From contig JAJDZZ010000051.1 in NCBI GenBank assembly GCA_022824405.1, forward strand, positions 1 to 64,000: 64,000 bases of DNA, written 5' to 3'. Made by a program: the position numbers and the translations under genes. This DNA is from Opitutales bacterium (GTDB taxonomy: Bacteria > Verrucomicrobiota > Verrucomicrobiia > Opitutales > UBA2995). Below are positions 25,684 through 35,500 of the stretch, piece by piece. The notes under the pieces are model-generated. The model searched no databases. It worked only from the letters and a program-made list of their open reading frames with translations, and was not told where the DNA came from. Each line of letters starts with the position of its first letter. The first letter of the stretch is position 1.

Positions 25684-27918
25684 TCAGTCGATATTCTGCC
25701 TCACATAAAAAAAGCGACGTGATCCCGAAAAGCTCGTGGCGGCAACCGCTCTCCCCGCCGCATCGAATTGGAGATCGGATTCGTCCACCGTCCAACTTGC
25801 AAAAGGTCCGGACATGTCATCGGAGGAAAGAAGGTCGAACTTTGCCAGTGGTTCACCCCCATCAATGGTGAGAGAAATGTCCCCTTCCGCTTTCCTGACC
25901 GATGTTATCCGGAATCCGCCGGGAGATTTGGGGCTCAGGTTTTGGCTGAAGACAAATGATCGAAGGCTCACACTGCTGATGTAACCGCCACTATCCGGGA
26001 AAGTCACCGAAACAAGGTTGTCCTCCTCGAGAACCGAATATGGCACGGGAATGTCGAGCTGTCCAAAGAACAGTTCCCGGTCATCCCCTTCGTGTCCCAT
26101 GAAGTCGGTCGGCACCTCCAGTGCGGTTCCATTGAAGAGGATGGTGGGTTGTTTGGATCGTTCGTGTTCCCGTCCCATTCCTAATCGCAACACAGCCTCA
26201 CCAAAAGCGCCTTTGCTCACACCTTTTATTTCGAACTGCTCAGGCTGTCCCGCTCCGATCGGCTTAAAATAGCTGGTGGCGTAGCGTTTCTCTTCGGTCG
26301 ATGAGTGGTTCACATTGACCGGCGACGAAAACGTGTACTCCAGGACGGCTGTTCCTTCCGCGTCGAGTTCCACCCGGAAAACGCCACCGGGATGAGTCGT
26401 CTCGTCCAGCGCTATCAGTTCCCCATTCCAATACAGGTTCTTTTGCCGCACCGATTGGATGATGTTTCCATACTCCTCGAAAAGGTTCAGCTCTATGGTC
26501 CGCGCTTCTTCGTCGAGATTGTTCAGAATGACGTAGGCCTTGTCATCCTCCACATAGGCATCGGTCTGGATGTCCGGATCGCTCGCTTGGATTTTGATCC
26601 GAGTGCCCTTCATATCCGCCAGCAATTGCCACATCTTGACGGCCTCGGTGTAGACCCACTCCCCGGTCGGTGAAACAGGTTCATTGGCCTGGCGCATCAA
26701 CCGGCTGTAGTGAGGTACGGTTTCACTGATTCTCCCCCACTCTCCCTTACAGACAATAAAGGGAATCGTCTTCAGCATCCGGTTGGGACGGTCCATGAAG
26801 CTGATCATCATGGAGATCATCGACTTTACTTTGAGCCAGTCACGATAAGCGCTCCAGGGTTTGTTAAATAAAAAGTGGGTAGACGCTCCATACTCGGAAA
26901 TGACAAAAGGCTTCACCTCGCCCACCTTGAGAAAGCTGTAGTGCTCAATCATATCCAGCGTCGCTTCCAGATTACTTCCCTTGCGCCAGTATTGGGTGTT
27001 TCCACCTGGCCCGAAGACCGGAAAATCGTAAAAGTGCAGCGAGTAGAAATCCATGTTTTGGCCACACAGATCGATGAACAGTTTCCACTCCTCCCTCCAC
27101 TCCTGAAAGTTGTTTTCCTCCAGATCGGGAAAAGTCGTGCAGTAGCCACCGATGAGCACCTCGTCGTTGCGCTTGCGAATCTCATTGGCCACGGCGTTGT
27201 GAAATTCCCAAACCACTCTCGCCGGCGTGTTCCCATTATCCATGAGCGGCCAGTCGGGCTCGTTCATCACCTCCACCCATTTCGGCAACGGCCTGCCAAC
27301 CTGTGTATCGTTGGCATAAAAGTGATTGAGAAACTCCCCCACAAATGCCCCTGTTGCCGATCCCAACGGCTCTTCCGCCGTATCGGCCTGGGAAATCGCC
27401 CAGCCCTTGTTGGTTCGCGTGCCATCGGGCCAGAAAGTGGTGTACTGCGGAGCCATTACGTTATCGGCCCGCTCTTCCCAGGAATGGAGTAAAACCTGAT
27501 TGTGGTAGGAGTTTCTGGCATTCAAACCCTGATTGGTAATGGAGTCGTTGCTTCCAGACACCCTGGCCCACCCCGGCCTGGCCGGATCCTCACCGACATT
27601 GTTTCTCAAATGCCATGATATGTAGCCGGTATCCCGTCCGAAATAGACATCGTTTTTCACAAGAAAGTCCGTCAACAGGTCCTCGGTAAAATTTCCTTCA
27701 CCCCGATAATCATTTGTCCACTCCCGGTCGGTATGGCTTGAGTGAATGGTCATGAACTTCTTTCGATCCAGGGTCGAAATTCCGCCGACCGCATGTTTCA
27801 CATTCACATGGATATCGACTTCGATTGCCTGGGCGGAAACCTCGAGGCACCCCCCTACCAACAAGAGCGCCCAGAGAAAATAGGGAAGAGACAATGAATT
27901 TGGGGAGAGATAGCTCAC
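25684..27918 (-). CDS. GH86 glycoside hydrolase (beta-agarase/beta-porphyranase-like)
   Basis: This is an exported 744-residue endo-hydrolase of family GH86, whose known members cut agar, porphyran or related red-algal galactans. The N-terminus could be a lipoprotein signal (ALLLVGGC, C24) or be cleaved later near SAQ. The family opening VNVKHAVGGISTLDRKKF lies at 38-55. The TIM barrel has EVMNEPDW with acid/base E220 and FVISEYGAS with nucleophile E342. Two beta-sandwich regions follow, and the protein ends in a short beta-rich tail (RRFFYVRQNID) of a type common in verrucomicrobial exported proteins. Its start overlaps the sulfatase stop upstream by four bases, so the two are translationally coupled. 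The exact substrate (agar, porphyran or carrageenan-like) is not decided by sequence. Confidence 0.87.
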   Translation of the reverse strand: MSYLSPNSLSLPYFLWALLLVGGCLEVSAQAIEVDIHVNVKHAVGGISTLDRKKFMTIHSSHTDREWTNDYRGEGNFTEDLLTDFLVKNDVYFGRDTGYISWHLRNNVGEDPARPGWARVSGSNDSITNQGLNARNSYHNQVLLHSWEERADNVMAPQYTTFWPDGTRTNKGWAISQADTAEEPLGSATGAFVGEFLNHFYANDTQVGRPLPKWVEVMNEPDWPLMDNGNTPARVVWEFHNAVANEIRKRNDEVLIGGYCTTFPDLEENNFQEWREEWKLFIDLCGQNMDFYSLHFYDFPVFGPGGNTQYWRKGSNLEATLDMIEHYSFLKVGEVKPFVISEYGASTHFLFNKPWSAYRDWLKVKSMISMMISFMDRPNRMLKTIPFIVCKGEWGRISETVPHYSRLMRQANEPVSPTGEWVYTEAVKMWQLLADMKGTRIKIQASDPDIQTDAYVEDDKAYVILNNLDEEARTIELNLFEEYGNIIQSVRQKNLYWNGELIALDETTHPGGVFRVELDAEGTAVLEYTFSSPVNVNHSSTEEKRYATSYFKPIGAGQPEQFEIKGVSKGAFGEAVLRLGMGREHERSKQPTILFNGTALEVPTDFMGHEGDDRELFFGQLDIPVPYSVLEEDNLVSVTFPDSGGYISSVSLRSFVFSQNLSPKSPGGFRITSVRKAEGDISLTIDGGEPLAKFDLLSSDDMSGPFASWTVDESDLQFDAAGRAVAATSFSGSRRFFYVRQNID

Positions 27919-29666
27919 AGTTTTTCCACTCGTCCGTAGAATGCGCCGGCCAATTTCTCTCCGGTTTTATCGTGAAACCATCCCTGCAAGGTGTGCCTGC
28001 CAGCCTCGATTTCGATATGCAATTCAACGTCTGTGCCGCCGGGATTGGCCTGCGCCACAATCGGTGCTCCCCCATCGATACTTAAACTTCCCGCGACGAT
28101 GGGAAAGGCCCGTCCCGGGTCAATGGGGATACCTCCAATCGTGGTGGCAGGACCTTTATCGGTCAGTGATCGGTTCATGTGAAAGGGCCAGCGACTGAGT
28201 TGGACTTTGTATTTGCCAGCTTTTTCAGCCTCGATCTGCCAGATCCCTCCCATGGAATTTCCTCCGGCCACCCGCCTCTGATTCTCGAAGTCCACTTCCA
28301 CCCAATTGTTGCAGGTAAGGTCGGTGTAGGGCTCGAAGTCGTGCCCGATAACGACGGGCTCTACCACCTCGATGGAATCTTCGATCGAAGCCCAGTAATC
28401 GTCATAGTGGGCTTTCAGCTCCGCCGTGATCTGAGGGAATTGTGAGGATACATCGTTTTCCTGCCCCGGGTCCCGGTTGATATCGTACAACTCCCCTTCT
28501 CCGTTTAAGCGCCAGTGATCCCATACCACGCAGCTTCGGTAGTATTTCGTTGGCCGGTGCCTGCTGCCAAATTGAACGATGAGTTTGCGATCTCCGAAGG
28601 ATCCCTCGGGGTTGCTGAGCGCTTCCTTCAAACTGAGGCCGTCGAAGGCGAAGGCGGTCTGCGGAAGTTTGAAATCGAACAGGTCCACAAACGTCGGCAG
28701 CAAATCGGTGATGTGGGAGGCGTAGTCGATTGTGCGGGGCGCTCCGAAATTGCCGCTCGGCCAGCGGATAAAACAGATCGCACGATGCCCTCCTTCATAT
28801 CCGCTGCCCTTTTTCCCGCGCATCCCAGCGTTGTAAATCCGTTCGCCTCGCGAGGTGCCGTTATCGTTCATGTAAACAATCAGGGTATCGTCGCGAATTT
28901 TCTTTTCCATGAGCCATTTATCCAGGCGGGCGTAGTTCTGGTCGATATTGCTGATAAGTCCAAAGAAATGGGCCACCAGCGGATCATCCACCTTGTCCTT
29001 GTACTTGGCGAAATCCTTCTCCAAGGAATGAAATGGGCTGTGGGGGGTATTCAAAGCGATATAGGTGAAGAAGGGACGTTCCGTTTCAATCTGCTCATCC
29101 ATCCATTCCATTGCCTTGTCGAACCAGAGATTCGCGCAAAACCGATCCGAGTACTTGACCTCCATTTCATCGAGGTAACGCGTATAGTAATAATCGTTGT
29201 CGTATTCGATTTCCGAGGCCAGGCCCCAACCCTTGTGCCAGACCACGCGCTCAAAACCGCGGTCCATGGGGCGATGCGGGTAGGTATCGCCCAAATGCCA
29301 TTTTCCAAACAATCCGGTGGCGTAGCCATTGGCCGCAAAAACTTCGGGCATGGTTACGACATCGCGGCGCATGAGGTTTCGGCCGGCCGGCACCATGCTT
29401 GCCTTGTTGCGCAAAGCGTACAAACCGGTCATCAACTCCCCGCGGGACGGGGTACATACCGGAGCCACGTGAAAATTACTGAAGCGAATGCTCTCCCCGT
29501 GCAATTTGTCCAGGTTGGGAGTTTGCAATATCGGATTCCCGTGTACCGACAAATCTCCGTATCCCTGGTCATCGGTAAAAATTACAATGACGTTAGGCCT
29601 TTCGGCTTGGGCCGGCGCGACCAGCCCGAACAATCCCAATAGAATAACCCCTAATGTCCGCCTCAT
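27915..29666 (-). CDS. Secreted sulfatase, coupled to GH86
   Basis: The product is 583 residues from the ATG at 29666, which sits behind AAGGAG; an ATG five codons upstream overlaps that ribosome binding site. A signal peptide (RTLGVILLGLFGLVAPAQA) precedes PNVIVIFTDDQGYGDLSVHGN. The catalytic motif is CTPSR at 71-75 (C71 to formylglycine). LFGKWHLGDTYPHRPMDRGF and YIALNTPHSPFHS are sulfatase core blocks; YMNDNGTSRGERIYNAGMRGKKG is the C-terminal metal/sulfate site. An extra C-terminal beta domain (about residues 430-583, with GKYKVQLSRWP and HTLQGWFHDKTGEKLAG) resembles a carbohydrate-associated module. The four-base overlap with GH86 suggests coordinated desulfation and chain cutting. Confidence 0.92.
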   Translation of the reverse strand: MRRTLGVILLGLFGLVAPAQAERPNVIVIFTDDQGYGDLSVHGNPILQTPNLDKLHGESIRFSNFHVAPVCTPSRGELMTGLYALRNKASMVPAGRNLMRRDVVTMPEVFAANGYATGLFGKWHLGDTYPHRPMDRGFERVVWHKGWGLASEIEYDNDYYYTRYLDEMEVKYSDRFCANLWFDKAMEWMDEQIETERPFFTYIALNTPHSPFHSLEKDFAKYKDKVDDPLVAHFFGLISNIDQNYARLDKWLMEKKIRDDTLIVYMNDNGTSRGERIYNAGMRGKKGSGYEGGHRAICFIRWPSGNFGAPRTIDYASHITDLLPTFVDLFDFKLPQTAFAFDGLSLKEALSNPEGSFGDRKLIVQFGSRHRPTKYYRSCVVWDHWRLNGEGELYDINRDPGQENDVSSQFPQITAELKAHYDDYWASIEDSIEVVEPVVIGHDFEPYTDLTCNNWVEVDFENQRRVAGGNSMGGIWQIEAEKAGKYKVQLSRWPFHMNRSLTDKGPATTIGGIPIDPGRAFPIVAGSLSIDGGAPIVAQANPGGTDVELHIEIEAGRHTLQGWFHDKTGEKLAGAFYGRVEKL

Positions 29667-29704
29667 AACAACTCCTTCCATTCTTTTAATTCATTCTGGA
29701 AAAA

Positions 29705-31378
29705 CTATTTCTCAGCCGCCTCAGCCTTCTTTCGCGCCATGACGTGGGCTCTGAATTCCTTGGCGATATCCCAAGGTATCACACCACAGCGATCGGCCCA
29801 TTGACGGTAGGCTTTTTGCAAGCGTAGAGCGACTTCCGGATGCTTTTCCACCAAATCGTCGCTCTCACTGCGATCCATATCCAAGTCATAGAGTTCCCAC
29901 GGTTTATTGTAGTAGGATACCAGTTTCCATTTTCCATGCCGGGCGATGCGGTTTCCTTCGTGCTCTACGAATATGGGATCGGTGTGGATGGGATCCGGAC
30001 TGCCTCTCAGGGCATCGACCAAACTAATGCCATCCATCTGGGGGATCGATTTCCCTTGGATATGAGTTGGCCGGGCAGCCCTGGCCAACTCCATGCAGGT
30101 TGCCACAATATCCGGAAGGTAGCCGAAGTGGGAAATAATGCGGTCGGGGGAGTTGGGGGTAATTCCATCGGGCCAGTGTACGATCATAGGGGTTTGCACC
30201 CCGCCCTGATGGGTAAAGTGCTTGTATTCCCGAAAGGGCGTATTGGACAGGGTGGCCCAGCCCCTTCCGTATTTCCATCCGCCCTTCCCGTACTGACCCA
30301 GATCCTCGAACTCGAATTGTCCAAACGGCCCCGATTCCGCTTCCCCTCCGTTGTCGGATAAGAAGAAAATCAAGGTATTGTCCAGGTGCCGCGATTGCTC
30401 CAGGAAATGCAACAACTTGCCGATGTTCCGGTCAACGCGGTCAATCATGGCGGCATAGGTCGCCATGATGGCGTCCATTTCGTTCTGTTTTTGAGGACTC
30501 AAGGTATGCCAGGCCGGCACCTTTTGAGGTCGGGGAGCCAACCGGGTATCGGATGGGACCAGGCCCATCTCCTTTTGCTTCTGCAGCCGCTTTTCCCGCA
30601 GGACGTCCCATCCGTCCATAAAACGTCCCCGGTACCTCTCAAAGTCTTCCGGCATACATTGCATGGGGAAATGCGGAGCATTGTAGGACAAATAGAGAAA
30701 GAAGGGGGCCTCAGCGCGTTCCTTCAAGTGGTCGGACAGGAAATCGATGGCCTCCTCGGAAATGGCGTCCGTCAGGTAGTAGCGTTCCCCGCCAGCCGAA
30801 ATGGGGACATTGCCCCGGAATAAATTGGTCGGCTCGAAGTAGTCGGAAGTGCCGGCCAAATGGCCGTAAAACCGATCGAAGCCCCGCTGGATAGGCCAGG
30901 TCTCGGGTCGATCGGAAGCCAGGTGCCACTTCCCGGCCAGGTAAGTGCCGTATCCCGCCCGTCGCAGCATCTCGGGCAGGGTGGGAACAGCCGCATCCAG
31001 CCACCCCTGATAAGAAGAAGGTATCCCGGCGCGATCTTCCTGGGAAAGGGCGAAGACCCCACGCATTTTGCCGGTGGCAACCTGCTCCACGTTGCGGACA
31101 GGCAAGACCATGTGGCCCACCCCAACCTGATGGGGATGCAGTCCGGTCATTAACGTTGCCCGCGTAGGACAACACCGCGCCCCGTTATAAAACTGGTTGA
31201 ATCGCACTCCATTCCGGGCCAGCCGGTCGATATTCGGGGTTTCCACCATGCCCCCGTAACATCCGATATTGGACCATCCCATATCGTCGACGAGAACGAG
31301 GATGATGTTGGGACGCTCCGCTGTTGCCGGCGAAATCGCACAGACCAATACCACTAACCATCCAATCATCTGCTTCAT
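29705..31378 (-). CDS. Secreted arylsulfatase-type sulfatase
   Basis: The 557-residue enzyme resembles the bacterial arylsulfatase A/B group. A signal peptide ends near residue 20 (AISPATA). PNIILVLVDDMGWSNIGCYGG gives the metal site, and CCPTR at 69-73 the formylglycine motif with C69 modified. LAGKWHLASDRPETWPIQRGF, YLSYNAPHFPMQ and FLSDNGGEAESGPFG follow in family order. It lies 38 bases upstream of the coupled sulfatase-GH86 pair, on the same strand. It is the third sulfatase type in the locus; each probably removes a different sulfate group. Confidence 0.93.
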   Translation of the reverse strand: MKQMIGWLVVLVCAISPATAERPNIILVLVDDMGWSNIGCYGGMVETPNIDRLARNGVRFNQFYNGARCCPTRATLMTGLHPHQVGVGHMVLPVRNVEQVATGKMRGVFALSQEDRAGIPSSYQGWLDAAVPTLPEMLRRAGYGTYLAGKWHLASDRPETWPIQRGFDRFYGHLAGTSDYFEPTNLFRGNVPISAGGERYYLTDAISEEAIDFLSDHLKERAEAPFFLYLSYNAPHFPMQCMPEDFERYRGRFMDGWDVLREKRLQKQKEMGLVPSDTRLAPRPQKVPAWHTLSPQKQNEMDAIMATYAAMIDRVDRNIGKLLHFLEQSRHLDNTLIFFLSDNGGEAESGPFGQFEFEDLGQYGKGGWKYGRGWATLSNTPFREYKHFTHQGGVQTPMIVHWPDGITPNSPDRIISHFGYLPDIVATCMELARAARPTHIQGKSIPQMDGISLVDALRGSPDPIHTDPIFVEHEGNRIARHGKWKLVSYYNKPWELYDLDMDRSESDDLVEKHPEVALRLQKAYRQWADRCGVIPWDIAKEFRAHVMARKKAEAAEK

Positions 31379-31420
31379 AGTTTTTTCCTCAACTTAATCG
31401 TGATCATGATTTTGGGTCAT

Positions 31421-32554
31421 TTACTCCGTAAAGGTCTCTTCCGGCAATGGAACGATGGCGCCTCCCCGCAAGGCGGATTCATGGGCCAGGATCCCCGTAC
31501 AAGTCCAGTTGGCCGACTGTTTGGCATTGGGCCAGGGATCGCGATCATGGATGAGGGAGTCGACAAAAACGTGAGCCAGATGGGGGTGGGAACCGCCATG
31601 GCCGGCCCCCTGGGTGAAGGAAAGGTGTTCATCGCCCTCTTCCCCGCCGTAAACGCCGCCCAGGGTGAAAGGGGCAATTTCGTCCGGCAACAAGTGGCCG
31701 TAGTCAGGACATTTTACCTTCTCAGGAATTTCCGGTTCCGGTTTCTTTGCCGTGTGAACGACCAGCGGCTCCCCTTCGATGAGGGGCCATTCCACTGATT
31801 TCTTTAATCCGTAGACGTCGATGCTCTCGCGGTACTGACGGGAAACATCGAAGAGGGAACGGATAATGCGGGCGGAAAGGTCGCTGTTTCTCATTTTGAT
31901 GTGGGTCGTCTCGATGGCGAAGGGAGAATTGTAGTGGTGGTGCATCTCCTCGCGGATGGTGCCCGAGGGAAAACAGGAAACGTACTCGGCATCTTTCCGG
32001 GGCAATCCCAGAACGGGGCCCACGCAGTGGGTTGCATAATACATGGGGGGCAGGCCGGGCCAGTAACCGGGCCATCCATCCATGTCCTGCTGATGGGAAG
32101 CCTGCAGGAACTGCAATTTGCCCAAATCGCCATCTTCGTAGAGTTGCTTCATGAAGAGGAACTCGCGCGAGTAAACCACCGTTTCCATCATCATGTATTT
32201 CAGACCCGTTTGCCGGACCAGGCGGACGATTTCGAGGCAGTCTTCCACCGAGGTGGCCATGGGCACGGTGCAGGCCACGTGTTTGCCCGCCTTCAATGCC
32301 GCTATGGACTGATCGGCATGATTGGGAATCGGGGTGTTGATGTGCACGGCGTCAATTTCCTTATCCTTCAGGAGTTCATCATAGTCGGTATAGCGTTTTT
32401 CCACCCCGAACCTGTCTCCCACCTCATGCAGATCCGATTCGGTCCGCTGGCAAATGGCATACATGTTGGCCTGGGGATGCCTTTGATAGATGGGGATGAA
32501 TTCGGCGCCGAATCCGAGGCCGACAATGGCAACGTTTATGGTCTGATCACTCAT
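31421..32554 (-). CDS. Gfo/Idh/MocA family oxidoreductase (cytoplasmic)
   Basis: This is a 377-residue NAD(P)-dependent oxidoreductase without a signal peptide. The N-terminus has the Rossmann loop INVAIVGLGFGAEFIPIYQ; VHINTPIPNHADQSIAALKAGKHVACTVPMATS matches the second family motif, with TVPMA in place of the usual EKPxA, so the catalytic lysine position is altered. The C-terminal domain (HDRDPWPNAKQSANWTCTGILAHESA) is typical of dehydrogenases in this family. It is located between a sulfatase and the SGNH/dehydrogenase/cupredoxin fusion, consistent with oxidation or reduction of a released sugar. Confidence 0.87.
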   Translation of the reverse strand: MSDQTINVAIVGLGFGAEFIPIYQRHPQANMYAICQRTESDLHEVGDRFGVEKRYTDYDELLKDKEIDAVHINTPIPNHADQSIAALKAGKHVACTVPMATSVEDCLEIVRLVRQTGLKYMMMETVVYSREFLFMKQLYEDGDLGKLQFLQASHQQDMDGWPGYWPGLPPMYYATHCVGPVLGLPRKDAEYVSCFPSGTIREEMHHHYNSPFAIETTHIKMRNSDLSARIIRSLFDVSRQYRESIDVYGLKKSVEWPLIEGEPLVVHTAKKPEPEIPEKVKCPDYGHLLPDEIAPFTLGGVYGGEEGDEHLSFTQGAGHGGSHPHLAHVFVDSLIHDRDPWPNAKQSANWTCTGILAHESALRGGAIVPLPEETFTE

Positions 32555-32587
32555 AATTGTATTCTCAGCGGTTTTGAAGTCCGGGCC

Positions 32588-35500
32588 TTATTCCACGATC
32601 ATTTCACCTTTCATCATGACCCAGTGCCCCGGATAGGTGCAAATGTAGGGGTAGACTCCGGGAGTTTCCGGGGCATGAAAGCGCAATACCTCGACCTCAT
32701 TTTCGCCGAGCATACCCGTATGGTGAAGCACGGCGGGATGTTCGGGAATAAATTCCTTTTCTTCTCCACTGGGGTCCTTGGCCATTTCGTTGGCGGCCAT
32801 TCCAACCGCCTCGTTGCTACCGGGTTGAATAATTACCAGGTTGTGTGGGGTAAGATCCGGATTGGTCAAGAGCAGTCGCACCGGTTGCCCGGCCTTAACC
32901 GTGAACCTTTCCACGGTAAAAAGCATGCGCTCCGGAATGGTTGAAATCTCGATTGTGAAAATATTTTCCTGATTATCGAAATCGGAATCGGCCGCGTTTC
33001 TATTCATGAGAATACCGCCTTTATCCGGGGATTCGGCCCAGTCCCGGAGGAAACTCTCCAGTTCGGGTTGATACAATTTGAAGTCCTCCGAATCGTCCAG
33101 GTGGCGGGACAAGGCGGCCGATCCGAGAGCAGAACGCAAAGCATAGCGCAGATGGTTTCCCATGGGGCGATTCAGCGCCGGCAAAGCTGCTTGCAAGGCG
33201 TTCCGGGTACCGAGATAGCTGGCTGAAATTACGGCTTCCATACGCACGATACCGTTTTCATCGACGGCCCGCTGGCTCAGCAATCGGGTGGCCTGCTCCA
33301 AAGACACACCGTTCCTCCCCATCCCCGGTATGGAAGGAATGCCTTGCGCTCCCTGGGTGTAGCGAAGCTGGCGGGTAGCGGCGGCGCGGGCGTTGGGATT
33401 CTCACAATTCAACAACTCCACCAGCAGATCCGGTCGGCTCGTTCCGATACTGCGATACAACCACAGAGCCTCCAACTGATGGTGGCGAAAGCGTTCCCGG
33501 TCGGAATCGAGCCCGGAGACCCAATCATCCAAGGCCGCTGCCACGGCCGATGGTGAATGGTTATCCCGCAACTCTCGCTTGGTCCAGTAGCGGTAGCGGT
33601 ATTCGGGGCGTTTCAAATTGTCGAGCAGTTGCTCGATGGATGCCCCGGCGATTTTCGGCGGATCCTGCAACTCTGCTCCCTTGGGAACGATGCGCCAGAT
33701 TCGCCCGCTGGTCCGGTCGCGACGGGGGTCCCGCAAGGAGTATTGGGCATGACCTTTTACCGGGTTGTACCAGTCGCATACATACATGGCCCCGCGCGGA
33801 CCGTATCTGAGATCCACAGGAATGAAACTGAGGTTCTGGGAAAAGAGAAGGTCCGATACATATTCTTCCTGGAAGTGATCGTCCCTTTCAACCCATCGGT
33901 GGATTTCCACCCGGTTGGTCGGTTTGTAGCGTACTTTAATAAAACCGCCCTGAAGGGCCTCCGGCCACATGGGAAAATCGACGAATTCGTGACCGCAAAC
34001 CCCGGAATAGGCCGGAATATTCAAGGCTTTGGGGTGCTGGTCCGGATAGGGCGGATTGGTGGCATGAAAGGCGCTGGCGAATATCGGATGACTGGCCACG
34101 TGATGCCCCCAATCCGAAAAGGTTACCCCCCAGGGATTGGTGTTGGGGTAGCTTCCAAACGCGACCAGTCCCTGATTTTCCGGTGAATAACGAAACCAGG
34201 CCGAATTCCTGGCCCGTATCGGCCCATAGGGAGTCTCGACCTGCGAATGGTGGAAAATCGATTCGCGGAAGAGCAGATCTCCGTCCGGCGACCAGACGAA
34301 ATCGTGAATGGCATGGTGGGAATCCTCGCAGCCGAATCCGGTCAACAGCTTGCGCCGCCAATCCGCTTTTCCATCGCCATCGGTATCGCGAAGGTAGCTC
34401 AGGTGGGGTTCCTCGGATACGATGATACCATCCCGGTACAGTTCAAAAGATAGAGGGATGGACAAGTCGTCCGCCCAAACGGTGGACCGGTCGGCTTTGC
34501 CGTCCCCATCCCTGTCCTCCAGGATGACTATCTTGTCATTGGGTTCCCGGCCTGGATAAACATGCGGATAGGTAGTGGAACAACTCACCCAAAGCCGCCC
34601 TCGGGCATCCCAACGCATTGCGATGGGGCAGGAAATTTCCGGAAATTCCTCCTCGCTGGCGAAGAGGTTCACCTCAAATCGGGGATCGATGCGAAAGGCC
34701 TCCAATTCCTGAGCCGGGGTCATCCACTCGTTTGCGCCTCTCGATTCGTAAACTTCGTCCAAGGCCGGGACATTGGAATCGTCGACCGGTGTGTGGCCAA
34801 AGGATTTGCCCTGGGCGATTTCCCAAATGCGCCGGTCGCGGTTGGCCGTCATTATCTCGAGGTTCCGCATGGCGGGAAGAAAATCCAGGTAACCGTATCT
34901 TTTGTTGCGAGATCCGGTGTAGTAATAGGTGTTCAAGGGGCGATAGCGGCGAAAATATTGCCGGTTTTTGTCCACAATGGCGGCCCGCAATTCGGCGTTT
35001 TCCTGTGGGGCAGGATGGTTGAATACCTTCCGGAAAAGCACCTCGGCAAATAACCGGTAGCCGTCATCATCCAGGTGCACCCCATTGAAGGTCAGGTCGC
35101 TTCCGGGATCTTCCATATCGGCCCGCGTTTCGTCGAATACATTGGCAAATCCGACTTGGAGCTTAGCCGCGATTTCAGCCATGGCTTCCGTGTACTGCGC
35201 CAATCGCTCATTGTTCAAGTCGGCAGCAGGCACACCCGCGACGTTTTCATTGGCAATGGGGGAAATCAGGACTATCTGGGGACCGCTGATCCCATTGAAG
35301 GCCCTGGTCTGCAAATCCGACAGCCACCTTTCCAAACGCGATTTGAAGGCGCCGATCTCCCCCACCCCGGCGAAAGATTCATTGAAACCGAAGGCTGCGA
35401 AAATCACATCCACTCGCTCCCGCGCAAGGTGCTGATCGACCGTGGCAAAATTGTTCGGTCGAGGCTGCAGATCCACCTCATCAGCCGACCAGGCAAAATT

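Noticed and set aside
28515-29642. 375-codon plus-strand reading frame
   Set aside because: Antisense to a sulfatase gene with the formylglycine motif.
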